Source: Plutella xylostella (taxonomy: Eukaryota; Arthropoda; Insecta; Lepidoptera; Plutellidae). From it: a stretch of DNA of 64,000 bases. Under the pieces are notes generated by a model. The model did no database searches and was not told the origin of the DNA. It saw only the letters and a list, made by a program, of their open reading frames with translations. Shown piece by piece: positions 32,337 through 44,557 of this stretch. The position numbers were made by a program, and so were the translations under genes. The stretch is from contig NC_063991.1 of NCBI RefSeq assembly GCF_932276165.1, positions 425,001-489,000 on the forward strand. Reading direction: 5' to 3'. The stretch's first letter is position 1; each line of letters opens with the position of its first letter.

Positions 32337-34896
32337 AAATAAATAAATAATTTTAAAAAAAACAAGCGGGTATAGCTATGGAATACATGTGAGATATAAA
32401 TCTATAGGTACCTAAATAAGTTAAATTAATATGCATGTATGCAAGTAATTAATCAAATTAAATTAAATAAAAAGTAATTCTAATTACTACAAGACAAATT
32501 ACTGATAATATTCTTTTTGAATGTTGATAGAGGCTGGTGGAATATGTCAATTTCGTTAAAAAATTTATTGTACGTATCGACCATGCGATGGAGAGGTGCG
32601 CGCTTGCCTGCATTAGTCTTACTAGAAGTTGTGGAGAACAGTTGGTAAGCGCGGACCTCCCGACGGTGGACAGTTCGCGGTACGACAAAGCAAATTTTAT
32701 TGGTCAAATCAATACAATCAAAGTTATTGTGACATATGCCGTACAGTGTCATTGCCTCCAGTAAAGTACGTCTATCTTCAAGAGTTTGAAGTTTATATTT
32801 CTCCAGAAGTTTTCTGTAAGATAGAGTGGCACGATAGCAACGAAAATGCATTGCACGCAAGAACTTTCTCTGCACTCTCTCGATTATATCCTTATATTTG
32901 GTGTAAAACGGATTCCAGATAGATACAGCATATTCCAATTGGGGCCTAATCAAACTTTTGTACAAATGCAGGTAAGTAGAAGGTTGATGGAAATCATGCG
33001 AGGCTCTCATTATAAAACCGTACATTTGATATGCTTTATTAACTATTTTATCAATATGTAAGTCAAGATGTAGCTTATGATCAAATAGTATTCCTAGGTC
33101 TCTTAGTGATTCGACTCTTATTAGCGGTGCATCGCAAAGAGAGTAGGTAAAGTTAACATTTGTAACTTTTTTTGAAAACGTTATAAAATTGCACTTTTGT
33201 AAATTTAGTTTAAGTTTATTTTGATGGCAATATTCACTCAAGCGGTTTAAATCTTCTTGAAATAAATAACTGTCATTAATACTATAAATAGGTTTAAAAG
33301 CTTTAAGATCGTCAGCATACATTAAAAATTTTGAATTGAGGAAACATTGTTTAATATCATTAATAAAAAGGATAAAAAGTAGAGGACCTAAAATTGAGCC
33401 TTGGGGGACGCCCGATGTAACTTTAATTGTGCTAGATTGAAACCCGTTGATCAATACTCTCTGACATCTTTCAGTTATGTACGACGAAAACCAACGGAGC
33501 AAGTCGCCGCGTATGCCATTAAATGCAATTTTATCAAGTAAAAGTTTGTGGTCCACCTTGTCAAAAGCCTTACGAAAATCTGTGTAAACAGCATCAACCT
33601 GTATTCTTTTGTCCATATTTTCAAACAAATTGTTTGCAAATAAAATAAGATTTGATGCAGTTGATCGTTTTCTAACAAAGCCATGTTGCTCTTGAATGAT
33701 GGTATTGTGTAGGATGGGATATATGATGTCATGAACCAGTCTCTCAAATAGCTTCGACAAGGTGGACATAATAGAGATAGGCCGGTATTGATCAACATCG
33801 TTTTTGTGACCACCTTTGTGTACTGGAGTAATATTCGCCAGTTTCCAGATTGTAGGAAAAACCCCTTCCCCTATACATTTATTAAAAATAATGGCTAAGG
33901 GTAGACTTATGTAGTTCGCGATTCGAATTAAAAACACAGGTGGTAAACCGTCTGGTCCGGCTCCTTTAACAGGGTCAAGCCGTTTGAGCTCTTGTAGAAC
34001 GCGTGATTCGGTGAAATGCAAATTGTGTATAAGGACATTGTTACTGTTACTGTGTGTGGGGATGGACCATTCTTTTGAATCTAAAGTAGAGGGCTCATAG
34101 ACTGAATGAAAATAATCTGAAAACATATTGCATATTGTTTCTGGATCACTCGAAGAATGCCCGTCATACTTCATAGTGGACGGTATGCCTGACTTATTAC
34201 GGCGATTTGCTATATACGTCCAAAAGTGTTTGACATCCGTAGTGATACTGCTTTCTACTGATTCAATGTAAGTAGAAAAACATTTATCGCACTCTGATTT
34301 AAATCTTTTACGATATAATGAAAATACTTCATAGTCACATAGGTTTCCATACGTCTTCCACTTAATCCATGCCTTGTTTTTGTCTTTAAATATGTGAATC
34401 AATGAAGGACTAAACCACACTGGAAATCGTGAAGACTTGGATTTAGTTAGAGGGATATGAGCTTTAATGAGACCATAGATTTTGTTATAAAATGTTTCTA
34501 GAGCGCTTTCAGCCGGTAACTCATCCAGTAATCCATGCCAGTCTATTTGGTCCAAGTCTTTGATAATAAGGTCGTAATTAGCACGGTAGAAATTATATTT
34601 TGGTATAGAACGTTTCTTCATTGGTTTATTATCAACATTGATGGAGAGAATATTGTAAAAAGGTGGATGTAGAGGGTCAATTTTAGATAGTTCGGGAATC
34701 GGTACTAATGTTTTGTTTAATCTGATGTTAGAAATGATTAAATCTAGTATTCTGTCATCCCTATTTTTAAGACTGTTATACTGAAAGGCGTTATTAATAG
34801 ACATAAAATTAGAAAATAGTCTACAGACAGAAGTTGTGCCATTACATGTATAGCCGTTAGAATCAGAGTGAGGAACCCAGTCTAGGTATGGTAAGT
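32337..34896 (-). mobile_element. 5'-truncated non-LTR retrotransposon in gene C intron 6
   Basis: Reading on the minus strand, a frame opens near 34893 at the tail of an endonuclease domain (PYLDWVPHSD), continues through the polymerase to the stop at 32480, and the 3' end has an ATTT-type repeat near 32337. The 5' truncation point is about 70 bp from gene C exon 7. Antisense to gene C. Confidence 0.75.
32480..34804 (-). CDS. LINE polymerase, 774 codons visible from first Met
   Basis: Reverse transcriptase motifs are KGAGPDGLPP, YTDFRKAFDKV, SGVPQGSILGP and LMYADDLKAF, followed by a thumb with RDLGILFDHKL and RPQLEYAVSIWNP. The frame is open upstream of the Met at 34804 to about 34893, so this is a truncated longer ORF2 without most of its endonuclease. 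There is no internal stop. It belongs to the Jockey/CR1 side of LINEs, but I cannot place the clade. Confidence 0.85.
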   Translation of the reverse strand: MSINNAFQYNSLKNRDDRILDLIISNIRLNKTLVPIPELSKIDPLHPPFYNILSINVDNKPMKKRSIPKYNFYRANYDLIIKDLDQIDWHGLLDELPAESALETFYNKIYGLIKAHIPLTKSKSSRFPVWFSPSLIHIFKDKNKAWIKWKTYGNLCDYEVFSLYRKRFKSECDKCFSTYIESVESSITTDVKHFWTYIANRRNKSGIPSTMKYDGHSSSDPETICNMFSDYFHSVYEPSTLDSKEWSIPTHSNSNNVLIHNLHFTESRVLQELKRLDPVKGAGPDGLPPVFLIRIANYISLPLAIIFNKCIGEGVFPTIWKLANITPVHKGGHKNDVDQYRPISIMSTLSKLFERLVHDIIYPILHNTIIQEQHGFVRKRSTASNLILFANNLFENMDKRIQVDAVYTDFRKAFDKVDHKLLLDKIAFNGIRGDLLRWFSSYITERCQRVLINGFQSSTIKVTSGVPQGSILGPLLFILFINDIKQCFLNSKFLMYADDLKAFKPIYSINDSYLFQEDLNRLSEYCHQNKLKLNLQKCNFITFSKKVTNVNFTYSLCDAPLIRVESLRDLGILFDHKLHLDLHIDKIVNKAYQMYGFIMRASHDFHQPSTYLHLYKSLIRPQLEYAVSIWNPFYTKYKDIIERVQRKFLRAMHFRCYRATLSYRKLLEKYKLQTLEDRRTLLEAMTLYGICHNNFDCIDLTNKICFVVPRTVHRREVRAYQLFSTTSSKTNAGKRAPLHRMVDTYNKFFNEIDIFHQPLSTFKKNIISNLSCSN

Positions 34897-35211
34897 TAAA
34901 AATAAGGGTAAGTAATAAATAAGGGATCGTTATTAAATAACACCTAAAACCTTAAAATTTACAGAAGCTACAATGAACTCAAAAATCATACCAAGTCAGC
35001 TCACGAGAAGAAGTTGAAGTGTGATATCTGCGATATTACATTCGCATCGTCATGGAGTCTATCTCAGCATATGAGGTAACTTACTCTTTATTTTCAATTA
35101 CACCAAAAATAATAACAGGTTGTAACTTTATTACAGTAGAAAAGGTGGTCTTATCTTTTAAAGCGATGTATTGAGATTGGATGCAGTTCACAGGAATATA
35201 GTCTTACTAAT

Positions 35212-35362
35212 ATACTGATTCTTTTATTAATATAAGATAAAATACTCTATATTGCACACAAACAGAAACAGTTTTACAAACATGGAAAAGAAAATAAATG
35301 TAACTACAATTGTCGGCCTTATTACTGAAAGTATATTTTCCAGACAACCATTGATAGGAAAT
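35212..35362 (-). repeat. LINE/SINE 3'-tail repeat, inverse copy
   Basis: Contains GATAAAATACTCTATATTGC and TGTCGGCCTTATTACTGAAA, the complement of the 31120-31340 tail. Confidence 0.6.
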
Positions 35363-35478
35363 AGAAAGTATGAAAATGGGTATCGTGTGAAAAAAAGATA
35401 ATTATATTTATAAAATAACCTCCAAATTTATAGAGCTTTTTGACACTTTACCATGGCTTTAAAATTGCCATTGGTGTT

Positions 35479-36312
35479 ATTCGAATTGGGTGCGTATTGC
35501 GACGTATAAAAACGAAATGTATAATTTCACATTAATAACGTTTATTTATTTATTATTTATTTATTTATTGCCTTAAATCACATGTTACAAAATATAGATT
35601 TACATTATATAATTTTATAAAAAAGTTTCAATGCAATTTTACCCAATGGGTGTTCACAACATATAATGAACGTTACGTATAACAACAACATCTATATTTT
35701 CATAAGATATAAGATTCAATTGGTATAACATACATTTCATATAATATCAAAATAACTAACACTCACGAGGACTAATATCAATTCGTATAACATACATTAT
35801 GTATATCAATTAAAATATATATTATCATTTTGTATTTATAAAGTTCTTCTCATATCACATAATCTGTGTTTGATTACCCAACGCCGTTAAACCCCCTAGC
35901 ACCAAAACCTATAGATAGGTGCGACGACGAGCAAAGCGAGGAGGAGCGTGTTAGGTGCACATGTTCGTCGAAACCAAAGCGGAGCGCAGCGAAGCGGAGC
36001 GGAGCGTCTCCCAACATAGCTCCAATAATAATATATTTTTTATTTTTATTTATACATAATGATATTATATCCGTTGAATAATATATGTTATAAACGTTAT
36101 ATATTATGAACGTTATACATTTTAATCGATATATCAATTGAAATTATACTTTTTGAACGTTATTCTTTACAAAATTATGTATTTAGTAATTATACCTTCC
36201 GTTTGTTATACACAGTGAACGTTATACTTAATAAATTTATATAATATGGACGTATTCCTTGTCAATGTTATACTATTCGTTTTTATACCTCGTATTACTT
36301 ACCCATTCGAAT
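35479..36312. mobile_element. Phrase-array element with GC-rich core, gene C intron 7
   Basis: Ends ATTCGAATTGGGTGCGTATT and, reversed, ATTCGAATGGGTAAGTAATA are inverted repeats; GTATAAAAACGAA follows in both. The arms are long runs of degenerate short phrases such as GAACGTTATAC and TATAACATACAT. The centre (35915-36005) is GC-rich: GGTGCGACGACGAGCAAAGC, then GGAGCGCAGCGAAGCGGAGC. The same core, inverted, is at 53530-53690 inside 53207-54059. Confidence 0.65.
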
Positions 36313-36519
36313 TTCAACTTTTTGACTGACGTAAAGAGTCGGAACTTGTATGTTTCTAAGTATATTTTAACCTTGTTGTAAATTTACAATAAGTTCTATG
36401 AATTCGATGGTAAATAAATACCTACATTATATAAATATAGCTATGTAGGTTAAAAGTATTTATATTAGTTCGTAATATATTTAAGTATTATCGTATGTAG
36501 TTATAGTTATTTACATATT

Positions 36520-36725
36520 GTTCATAGTAATTATGTTGTATTATCTCTTGTCTTGTCACAGGTTACCCCTTTCTTTATACTTTATATTTAATTTCAAAGT
36601 GGTTGTCTGGAAGAGATTACTTTTAGTAATAAGGCCGCCGATTGTACTATTTATTTCCTTTTCTATGTTTGTGAAACTGTTTTTGTCTGTGTGCAATAAA
36701 GAGTATTTTATCTTTATCTTTATAG
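36520..36725 (+). repeat. LINE/SINE 3'-tail repeat, gene C intron 7
   Basis: Near-duplicate of 31120-31340, including the GCAATAAAGAGTATTTTATC end. It lies just upstream of exon 8. Confidence 0.65.
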
Positions 36726-36899
36726 GGTATCTTGTGAAAACATGCATAAACTAAATAAATATGTACATTAATATATTGTTACAGAAGACACGCGGGCCTG
36801 CTGCCGGTGTTCGAGTGCGCTGTTTGTCACAAGAAGCTCACCAGCAGGGGCTCCTTGAAGGCACACACGCAGATGATACACGCTTACAACGTGAGAATT

Positions 36900-37015
36900 A
36901 CCTTGTGGATATTATAAAAAATACTCTTTATTTACACCCAAAAACATATCAATACAAAAAAGTATACTTAAAAAGAAAAATAGTACAAAAAGGCGGCCTT
37001 TATGCATAAATTATA
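36900..37015 (-). repeat. LINE/SINE 3'-tail repeat, gene C intron 8
   Basis: AAAATACTCTTTATTTACAC and TACAAAAAGGCGGCCTTTAT are the complement of the same type of tail. It starts about 10 nt after the exon 8 donor. Confidence 0.5.
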
Positions 37016-38298
37016 TTATGTACTTACGTGATTTATTGTTGCCCTTAAACCCACTTTATAATTTGGTTTATATTGCTTGTGTTAATCAAATATGCCAGTG
37101 GGTAGCTATAATACAGTACATACCCATATAGCAATAGTCGGACCAACATGTATACCTACCGTAACTTCATAACTCTGCGGTTAGGCTATTGCCTTTAAAA
37201 TATCTTCTTGCGAATGATCTTATGGTTTATTTCTTCGTTGTCACGGATCGCAGCTAAACTTAGTAGTTCCATATACATAATTACTAAGGGACATGTAGCA
37301 TTGTCATTCTGAAAAATGTCAGGTTTCTTCTAGATGTAACACACGCGGTCTTATCCCTTAAATCAGTTTCATCTCGTTCGTCCCCAGGGCTCGCAGCTCG
37401 ACGAGGGCGCGTACTGTGTGGAGTGCGAGCTGCAGTTCAAAAGCACGCAGCGATACCGGAGACACCTGAGAACTAGCACTAAGCATACAGATGCAAGGTA
37501 GGTGTAATAGGTGCAGATACAGAAACATATCCAGGTTCATCATTTTACTACCTATTTTGTTGTCAATTATGTTTAATATGAAGGTATAAATAATTTTAGT
37601 GCTGCTGAAACCTCAAACCTCGCGATCACCTGAGTTACCTGGGATTAAACAAAACACACATAGAGTCGAATTTTAAACAAATTTTAAACCCTTCTGAATA
37701 GCTATCATTATGTAACAACTTACTTACATATTTTATCGTTGTCTTACAGATTCGAGTGTGCAGATTGTGGCCTCAAGTGTTCTTCTAAAAGCAACGTGCG
37801 GACTCACATCGAGGTACACCACCTGAGAATACCCAGATACGAGTGTAAAATATGCAATCAGGTAATTGAAGAAGGTATAAGAAGTAAACGAACAATGCCC
37901 AATTTTTTATGGTCGTAGAATGTATTAACTCTGTTTCTGGTTTTTCCAACTCCATCTAGTAGTCTTTCGCTTTTTTTTGTAGATAATTTAACTTAATGAT
38001 AAAAATTAAAGTGTGTGTGTTACTGTAAAATGTAATTATATGCACAGAATCTTTATTTGAAATAATTATTTTAGTAATATCATGTAATAAAAGTAAAATT
38101 GTATTTCCTTTTTACAACACCCTGTATAATGTGTTTTTTTTTTAGAAATTCATCACAGCTCGGTTTAGAAGCAAGCACGACCGCGCCACACACCGAGGCG
38201 CCACGCCGGCGGAGCGGAAGCACGTGTGTGAACTGTGCGGGAACAAATTCACGGTATATACGTTACGCTATTTTATTTTCACTGTTATTACATTTACT

Positions 38299-38480
38299 AT
38301 CCTACTAATATCATAAAGGCGTTTTTTTGTATTATGAGTGTGTGTGTTGTATGTTTGTTACTTCTTCACGTCAAAACAGCTGAACCGATTTTAATGAATT
38401 TGATATGGAGTTAGCTGATACCCTGGATTAACACATAGGCTACTTTTTATTGCGGAATACCCACGGGAAAACTTTTTTTT
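38299..38480 (-). mobile_element. Lepidopteran interspersed repeat (CTGTTCCCGC type), gene C intron 11
   Basis: Reverse-strand copy with CCTACTAATATCATAAAG, AAAACAGCTGAACCGATTTT and CCCACGGGAAAACTTTTT. It ends 43 nt before exon 12. Confidence 0.65.
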
Positions 38481-38670
38481 CAGTATTTGAGTGTCAAATA
38501 AATGTTTTTTTATCCTCCCACAGGTGGCGAAAACCCTCCAAGAGCACTTGAACTCGCACTACGGCCGCCGTCCGTACGAGTGCGCTGTTTGCGGAGACAC
38601 ATTCTCGCACAGCGGAGCGCTCTACACACACAATAAACTTGTACATTTGAAACGGAAAATAGTTAAATAA

Positions 38671-39482
38671 AATATATAAGAAAGCATTTTGTTGTATTTA
38701 TTATTGATAATATTCATTACACGTCGAGAAAAATAAATTATAAAAAGTGAAAAATAAAAAAAAACATTTCGAATGTCAAAAAACCAATAATAATAATATA
38801 ATAATGGACAGAGTATAACAAGACATTTTGTTGTGTACCGCGAGAAGCGGGTCCAATAATTCAGCTCCGGAAATGCAATCTTGAATGTTGTATCGCAAGA
38901 CATCACCAATCCTTTTAACATAATAATATAATTGTATAATAATATTTAAACACTCACACCTTGAACTAATGTACTCCCTTGCGGGGTAGGCAGAGGTTCA
39001 TTGCTGCACCCACTTTTCGCCAGTGTTTATGAAAGAAAGAAAGAAAGAAAGAAAGAATATCTGTGTTTTAAACATATCTGCCCCGGCCGGGAATCGAACC
39101 CGGGACCTTTGGCACAAGAGTCAGCGTTGCTAACCGCTGCGCCATCCGGTCGTCTTTTTTACAAGCATTGGATATCTGTTCATCAGGACGCGAATCGCAA
39201 ATGACTGTCTTTTGCAAATAACTAGTATAACCCTATAAATTATATTAGAAATTATTGTAAGACCTTAGACGTAGATTTTAGATTTTTATTGTAGCTAGCT
39301 TTAAGAAGATATGGGTACTGCATTACCTGAAATAAATGACTATTTATTTATTTATTTTATTTTTAATAAACGAGTGCGTAATCAGCTATCATGCTAGCAC
39401 GTTGTTTCTTTTAACCTCGCTTCCCATTTGTATCAAATATGACACATTTACTATCAGGATTCGTCATAATTATAATCTGTAT
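38671..39482. other. Gap between the 3' ends of genes C and D
   Basis: It contains a GAAA microsatellite (39031-39056) and a family 1 SINE fragment (39060-39155), plus AATAAA-like signals (for example GAAATAAAT near 39330). No further exon is seen. Confidence 0.6.
39060..39155 (-). mobile_element. SINE head fragment, tRNA-like
   Basis: On the minus strand GGATGGCGCAGCGGTTAGCA and GGTTCGATTCCCGG give A- and B-boxes, but the acceptor-stem halves do not pair, so this is a SINE head and not a tRNA gene. Confidence 0.65.
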
Positions 39483-39558
39483 AATTATACGCGTATAATT
39501 GTAAGCGTATGAGCAGACAGATGTATATAATTATATACATCTGTCTGCTCATACGCTT
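39483..39558. repeat. Two perfect palindromes: 18 bp and 56 bp
   Basis: AATTATACGCGTATAATT (39483-39500) is its own complement. 39503-39558 is a perfect 56-bp palindrome with no loop, arms starting AAGCGTATGAGCAGACAGAT. They lie 19 and 77 bp past the gene D stop codon, in its probable 3' untranslated region. Confidence 0.9.
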
Positions 39559-39576
39559 TATAAGGCAAAATGAGAA

Positions 39577-42500
39577 TTAATTGGCAGTCTTCTTCTTCTT
39601 CCAGGATGGAGGTTTGATTTTCAAGTGCTTGAGCTTGTTGTGTGTGTAGAGTGCCGCACTGTACGCGAATGTATCTCCGCACACATTGCACTTGAACGGA
39701 CGCAGCCCGGAGTGGGTGTTCAAGTGCTGTTCCAGACTTTTTTTGACCTGCAATAATACCGAAATGGTCACTGTACACCGATTTTTGAAAATAGGGTCAG
39801 AATGATCCATGTTCTTTTGTAAAAAAATCCGTACACATATAACTGTGAAGTGTGTTACTTACCGTAAATTCTTTTCCGCACACATGGCACACGTGTTTCT
39901 TGGCCGCTGCCTTCTTGCCTCCATGTACTTTTCGCTTGTGAAGTCTCAAGTAAACCATTGTTATAAACTTCTGTAACAAAAAATAAAATCATTTTATATT
40001 TATTCAAATGTAAAAAAAAAAAAAAAGTGTCAAGGAACATTGTGCTCTCAAATCTGTTTTGTTTTATTTTACTAAATACGAGTGTTTTGTGACTAAAACC
40101 ATCTAAAAACATTAGATAACGCCAAGGATATTGCTACATAGTGTTATCTCAGTGCAAAACACAATATTTCAGTGAAATTCTAGCAGTGCATACCTACCCT
40201 CCAAAATTTTTTCCAACAACTTTTTCCGAAAGTTTAACGATTTCTTCCCTATTATGAACAGTGTAACCTAGATTACTTGTTACCTTATGCCAGCTAATAG
40301 CAATGACTTGCCGGGCATGGAAAACCAGGTGCCCGTGCAAGATAAACCCACTGGTTCGCCAAACAACAACAAAGGATCTCCAAAGAAACTTGTACAACAA
40401 GTATTCCACCCAGGCCTTTTTGTGAGCAATAAAAAGAATGATAACCCTCCTACTGCTACATCCAGTGTTCCATGGCAGAGAATACCTGAGCAGCGGAAAA
40501 GAATTATCTCACCAACATCTCAGACTCCCACTGCAAAAATTCTCAAACAAACAAACAAACGTCAGCCAAACCCAGTAAACAACAGTTACTCTAAAGAGAC
40601 AACCACAAACAACAGCTTCACAGGATTGGAGATTGATGTGGAGGAACTCAACGGGAATACCTCAAACAATAACACTACACCGCGAATATCAAAGCCGCCA
40701 CCAATCATCCTGTATGGAATTGAGGATCTGAAAAAACTCACAGAACTTATAGAACAAGCTGTTAGCAAGGATACCTATTCTTACAAAGTCATCTCAAAAA
40801 ATGAACTCAGAATATCAAGCAGGTCAGTTGAAACTTACAAGCTGCTTATTGAACATATTAGAGGTGCCGGGCTGATTGGCCACACTTTCACTAGGAAAGA
40901 GGAACGAGCTTACAGAATCGTTATCAAGAACCTGCATCACACTACACCTAAAGAGGCAATTATAGAGTGCATAGAGTCAACAGGAAATAAGGTGCGAGGT
41001 GAGATTGTATTTGCCAAGCGCAGAGGCACGAAGGAACCATTGGACACATTCTTTGTCAACATTGAGCCCTCAGTCAACAACAAAAATGTTAAAACCATCA
41101 AGTATATCTACAATCAAAAAGTATCAATAGAGGACCCTAGAAAGACAACATCTATCCCCCAATGTATGAGATGTCAACAGTACGGCCATACCAAAAACAA
41201 CTGTATGAGACCATTCCGCTGTGTGAAATGTGCAGGAGGACACAAAACTTCCGAGTGTACCAAGACTGATAGAAACTCACCGGCCACATGTGCCCTTTGT
41301 CTAGGAAACCATCCAGCCAGCTACAGAGGCTGTGGTGTCTATCAAGAAATGCTAGCTAGGAAGAAAAACAAAAAACAATTTGTGACAAAACAAGACAAAG
41401 TTAACTACATAAAGTCAAATGATACCCAAACACACACACAACATGATGATCAAGTAACCAAGGGGCAACCTAGTCTGCAAGCGTTCCCTAATAACAATCA
41501 TGGCCGCATGCTGTACTCCAATGTGCTTAAAAACAACAGATACTCCAATGATGATCATCATCAGCCAACACAATCATACAACAAACCACAAATAAACATA
41601 ACCCGTGAAGAAACTCCCACCACTAACATTATAGAACGAATGGAATCTCTTATATTAAAGCAATCAGAAGAACTAAGATCAATGTTACAACAGATTGGCA
41701 ACTTAATAGGCCTAGTCACAATGCTTATTAGTAAAATTCAACCATAACTATAATTTGAGAATAGCCACCTGGAATGTTAATGGGTTGGCAGCTAGAAAAC
41801 ACGAACTAGAAATTATGATAAAATCTAACAAGCTAGATGTATTACTACTATCAGAGACACATTTAACTGATAGCAACAGCTTCAATCTGAATGGATTCTC
41901 TTGCTATGTCACTAACCACCCTGATATGACTGGCCACGCTGGGACAGCTGTTATTATCAAGAACAGCATTCAACATCATGAGCTACCAGAATTCAGACGT
42001 GACTATCTGCAGGCAACCTCTATTTCCATAGATGACTGGCAAGGTCCGCTAATATTGTCCTCAATCTACTGTCCTCCGAAACATATTATAAAAGAAGAAA
42101 TGTTTGGCCAATATTTCAAAAAGCTGGGAGGCAGATTCATAATGGGAGGTGATCCTAATGCAAAACATACTTCCTGGGGATCCAGAGTCATAGTAACCAG
42201 AGGACGTGAACTAAAAAAGTGCATTGAAAACCATCAGTTACATGCTATTTCTACTGGAGAACCTACATACTGGCCAACCGATATTAACAAACTGCCAGAC
42301 TTATTAGATTTTTACATTACAAAGGGAATATCAAACCTCTATCACAGTGTAGAGTCATGCTTAGATGGTTCATCAGATCATACACCAGTATTGATGACAG
42401 TAAGCACCACAATTATCCATAGGCCTATACCATGCACCCTTTACAATAAGAAAACTGATTGGAATGCATTTCAAGATTATATTGAAGATAAGATAAATCT

Positions 42501-44525
42501 CCGTATCCCGCTTAAAACCGAAGAGGACATAGACAGAGCATTGGATGACTTTATAAAGCTTGTTCAAGAAGCGGCATGGAAATCAACTCCTAGCTTGCCT
42601 AGAGAATCCAAATGTAACCTCTCTGTAGAGCTTCGAAATAAAGTGGAAGAAAAGAGAAGATTGAGAAGAAGGTGGCAGCAAAGCCGGCACCCATCTGACA
42701 AGTCCTTGTTTTATAAAGCAAAAAAACAACTCAAAAAGTACATCCATGACTTGCAGAATGAAACTCTTCAGGATAGACTAGAAAAAAGTGACGCTAATAG
42801 AAATGATGAGCACTCATTATGGAAACTCACTAAATTTCTCAGCCAACCACAAAAACATGTGCCACCCTTAAAACGCCCGGATGCCACATGGGCAAGAAGT
42901 GCGAAGGAGAAAGCAGACGTGTTTGCTGATTTTCTACAAAACGTATTTAAAACAAATGAGTCAGACGACCTGTCAACTGAAGAAGAAATAAACGAGTTCC
43001 TACAGAGCCCGCAACAAATGTCCTTGCCAATAAAACCAGTCTCCCCAAAAGAAGTTGCAAGACAGATCAAAGCCCTAGAAAATCTTAAGGCCCCTGGGTT
43101 CGACCTTATTACTGCAGAAATCCTAAAGAAGATAACACCTAAAGGAATAACACTAATAACAATAATATTTAACGCCATGCTAAGATTGCAGTATTTCCCA
43201 CCATTGTTAAAAGTGTCACAAATCATCCTTGTCCACAAAAATGGAAAACCACCAAATGAAGTCCCATCATACCGGCCAATTAGTCTCCTGCCTATTCTAT
43301 CGAAACTGTTTGAAAAACTTCTCCTGAGTCGACTTAAACCACTACTATTTCAAGAAAATATCATTCCCGACCACCAATTCGGATTTAGACCTCACCATTC
43401 TACCATTGAACAGGTACATAGAGTTGTTCACGAAATAAGACAAACATTCGAAAAGAAAGAGTTTTGCTCCGCTGTGTTCCTGGACATACAACAAGCATTC
43501 GATCGTGTCTGGCACGCAGGCCTTCTCTACAAAATTAAGAAGGCACTCCCAAACACAGTCTACATGTTAATCAACTCATACTTGAACAACCGCCTCTTCC
43601 AAGTGAAATTTGGCGAGGAATGCTCCGCATTGCGCGAGATTGAAGCTGGCGTACCACAGGGCTCTGTCCTTGGCCCGGTCCTATACACAATATTCACCGC
43701 TGATATTCCGCAGTCTGAAGATATCCTGTGTGCCACCTACGCGGACGATACCGCATGTTTAGCCAGCAGCCCAAATGCTGTCATAGCATCAGAAAAGCTA
43801 CAAACTCACCTGAATAAAATAGATCAATGGCTGGACAAATGGCGCATCAAAGCAAGCCCAAGCAAATCTGTACACATCACTTTCACACTGCGCAGAGGTG
43901 ACTGCCCACCTGTAACAATGAAAGGGGAAATCCTGCCACACAAGGCCAGTGTCAAATACTTGGGATGCCACCTGGATCGTGGTCTCTACTGGAAGACGCA
44001 TATCCTTGCAAAAAGAGACGCTCTGAAAATCCGATACAGAAACTTGCACTGGATGCTAAATAGGACCTCAAGACTGTCCCTCTCAAACAAAATTCTTGTC
44101 TACAACAGTGTACTCAAGCCAATCTGGACTTATGCAAGCGAACTCTGGGGGTCCGCCTGCGCAACTAACATACAAATCATACAAAGATTTCAAAATAAAG
44201 TGCTCAGAAACATATGTGCTGCTCCCTGGTTTACCAAAAATGAAGAAATCCATGAGTACCTGGAAGTGCCAACAGTAAAAGAGGAGATCGAAAATCGCAT
44301 AAAAAGCTACAAAGGCCGCCTTGAAAGGCACATAAACCCACTGGCAATAGAACTTTTAAACACAGAAAAAGATGTTGTACGCTTGAAGCGTCCTAACTTG
44401 CTCAACATAAAGTGATACTCGCATATTTAAAGTGAAGGTGTTGTCAGTGGACAACTCTTCCCCATCGACATGAAGTCATCACATCTGATAAAGGCTAAAC
44501 AAGCTGATGGCAGATATGCATTAAG

Positions 44526-44557
<32 letters not shown>

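Larger units (their letters stand above)
29109..38670 (+). pseudogene. Gene C: ZAD-C2H2 gene, 12 exons, frameshifted in ZAD exon 2
   Basis: Exons are 29109-29201, 29968-30079, 30284-30565, 30796-31065, 31391-31476, 31917-32030, 34965-35075, 36785-36890, 37388-37497, 37750-37861, 38146-38253 and 38524-38670. All splice sites are canonical except the GC donor at 30080. Exon 2 is 112 nt against 117 in D, E and F; the five missing bases lie after CYDC near 30001-30010, and the frame then hits TAA at 30040, although downstream codons remain recognisable. Exons 3-12 are all open and encode about 11 fingers (from YKCEKC in exon 4 to YECAVCGDTF in exon 12), so loss is recent, or another start or exon rescues the finger part. 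Exon 1 is shorter than in the paralogues (31 codons) with the ZAD pair CSSC. Confidence 0.75.
40010..44553 (+). mobile_element. Complete jockey-type retrotransposon with 12-bp target duplication
   Basis: ATTTATTCAAAT occurs at 39998-40009 and again at 44554-44565 straight after a run of about 29 A. Between them are a 5' leader, gag and pol, both open. This is a full-length, apparently recent insertion. It is in intron 10 of gene D in antisense orientation, and its 5' end is only about 39 nt upstream of the exon 11 acceptor. Confidence 0.9.

Noticed and set aside
39077..39152. Possible tRNA gene on the minus strand
   Set aside because: A- and B-boxes are present but the acceptor-stem halves do not pair and the anticodon arm is not convincing; it matches the SINE family 1 head.
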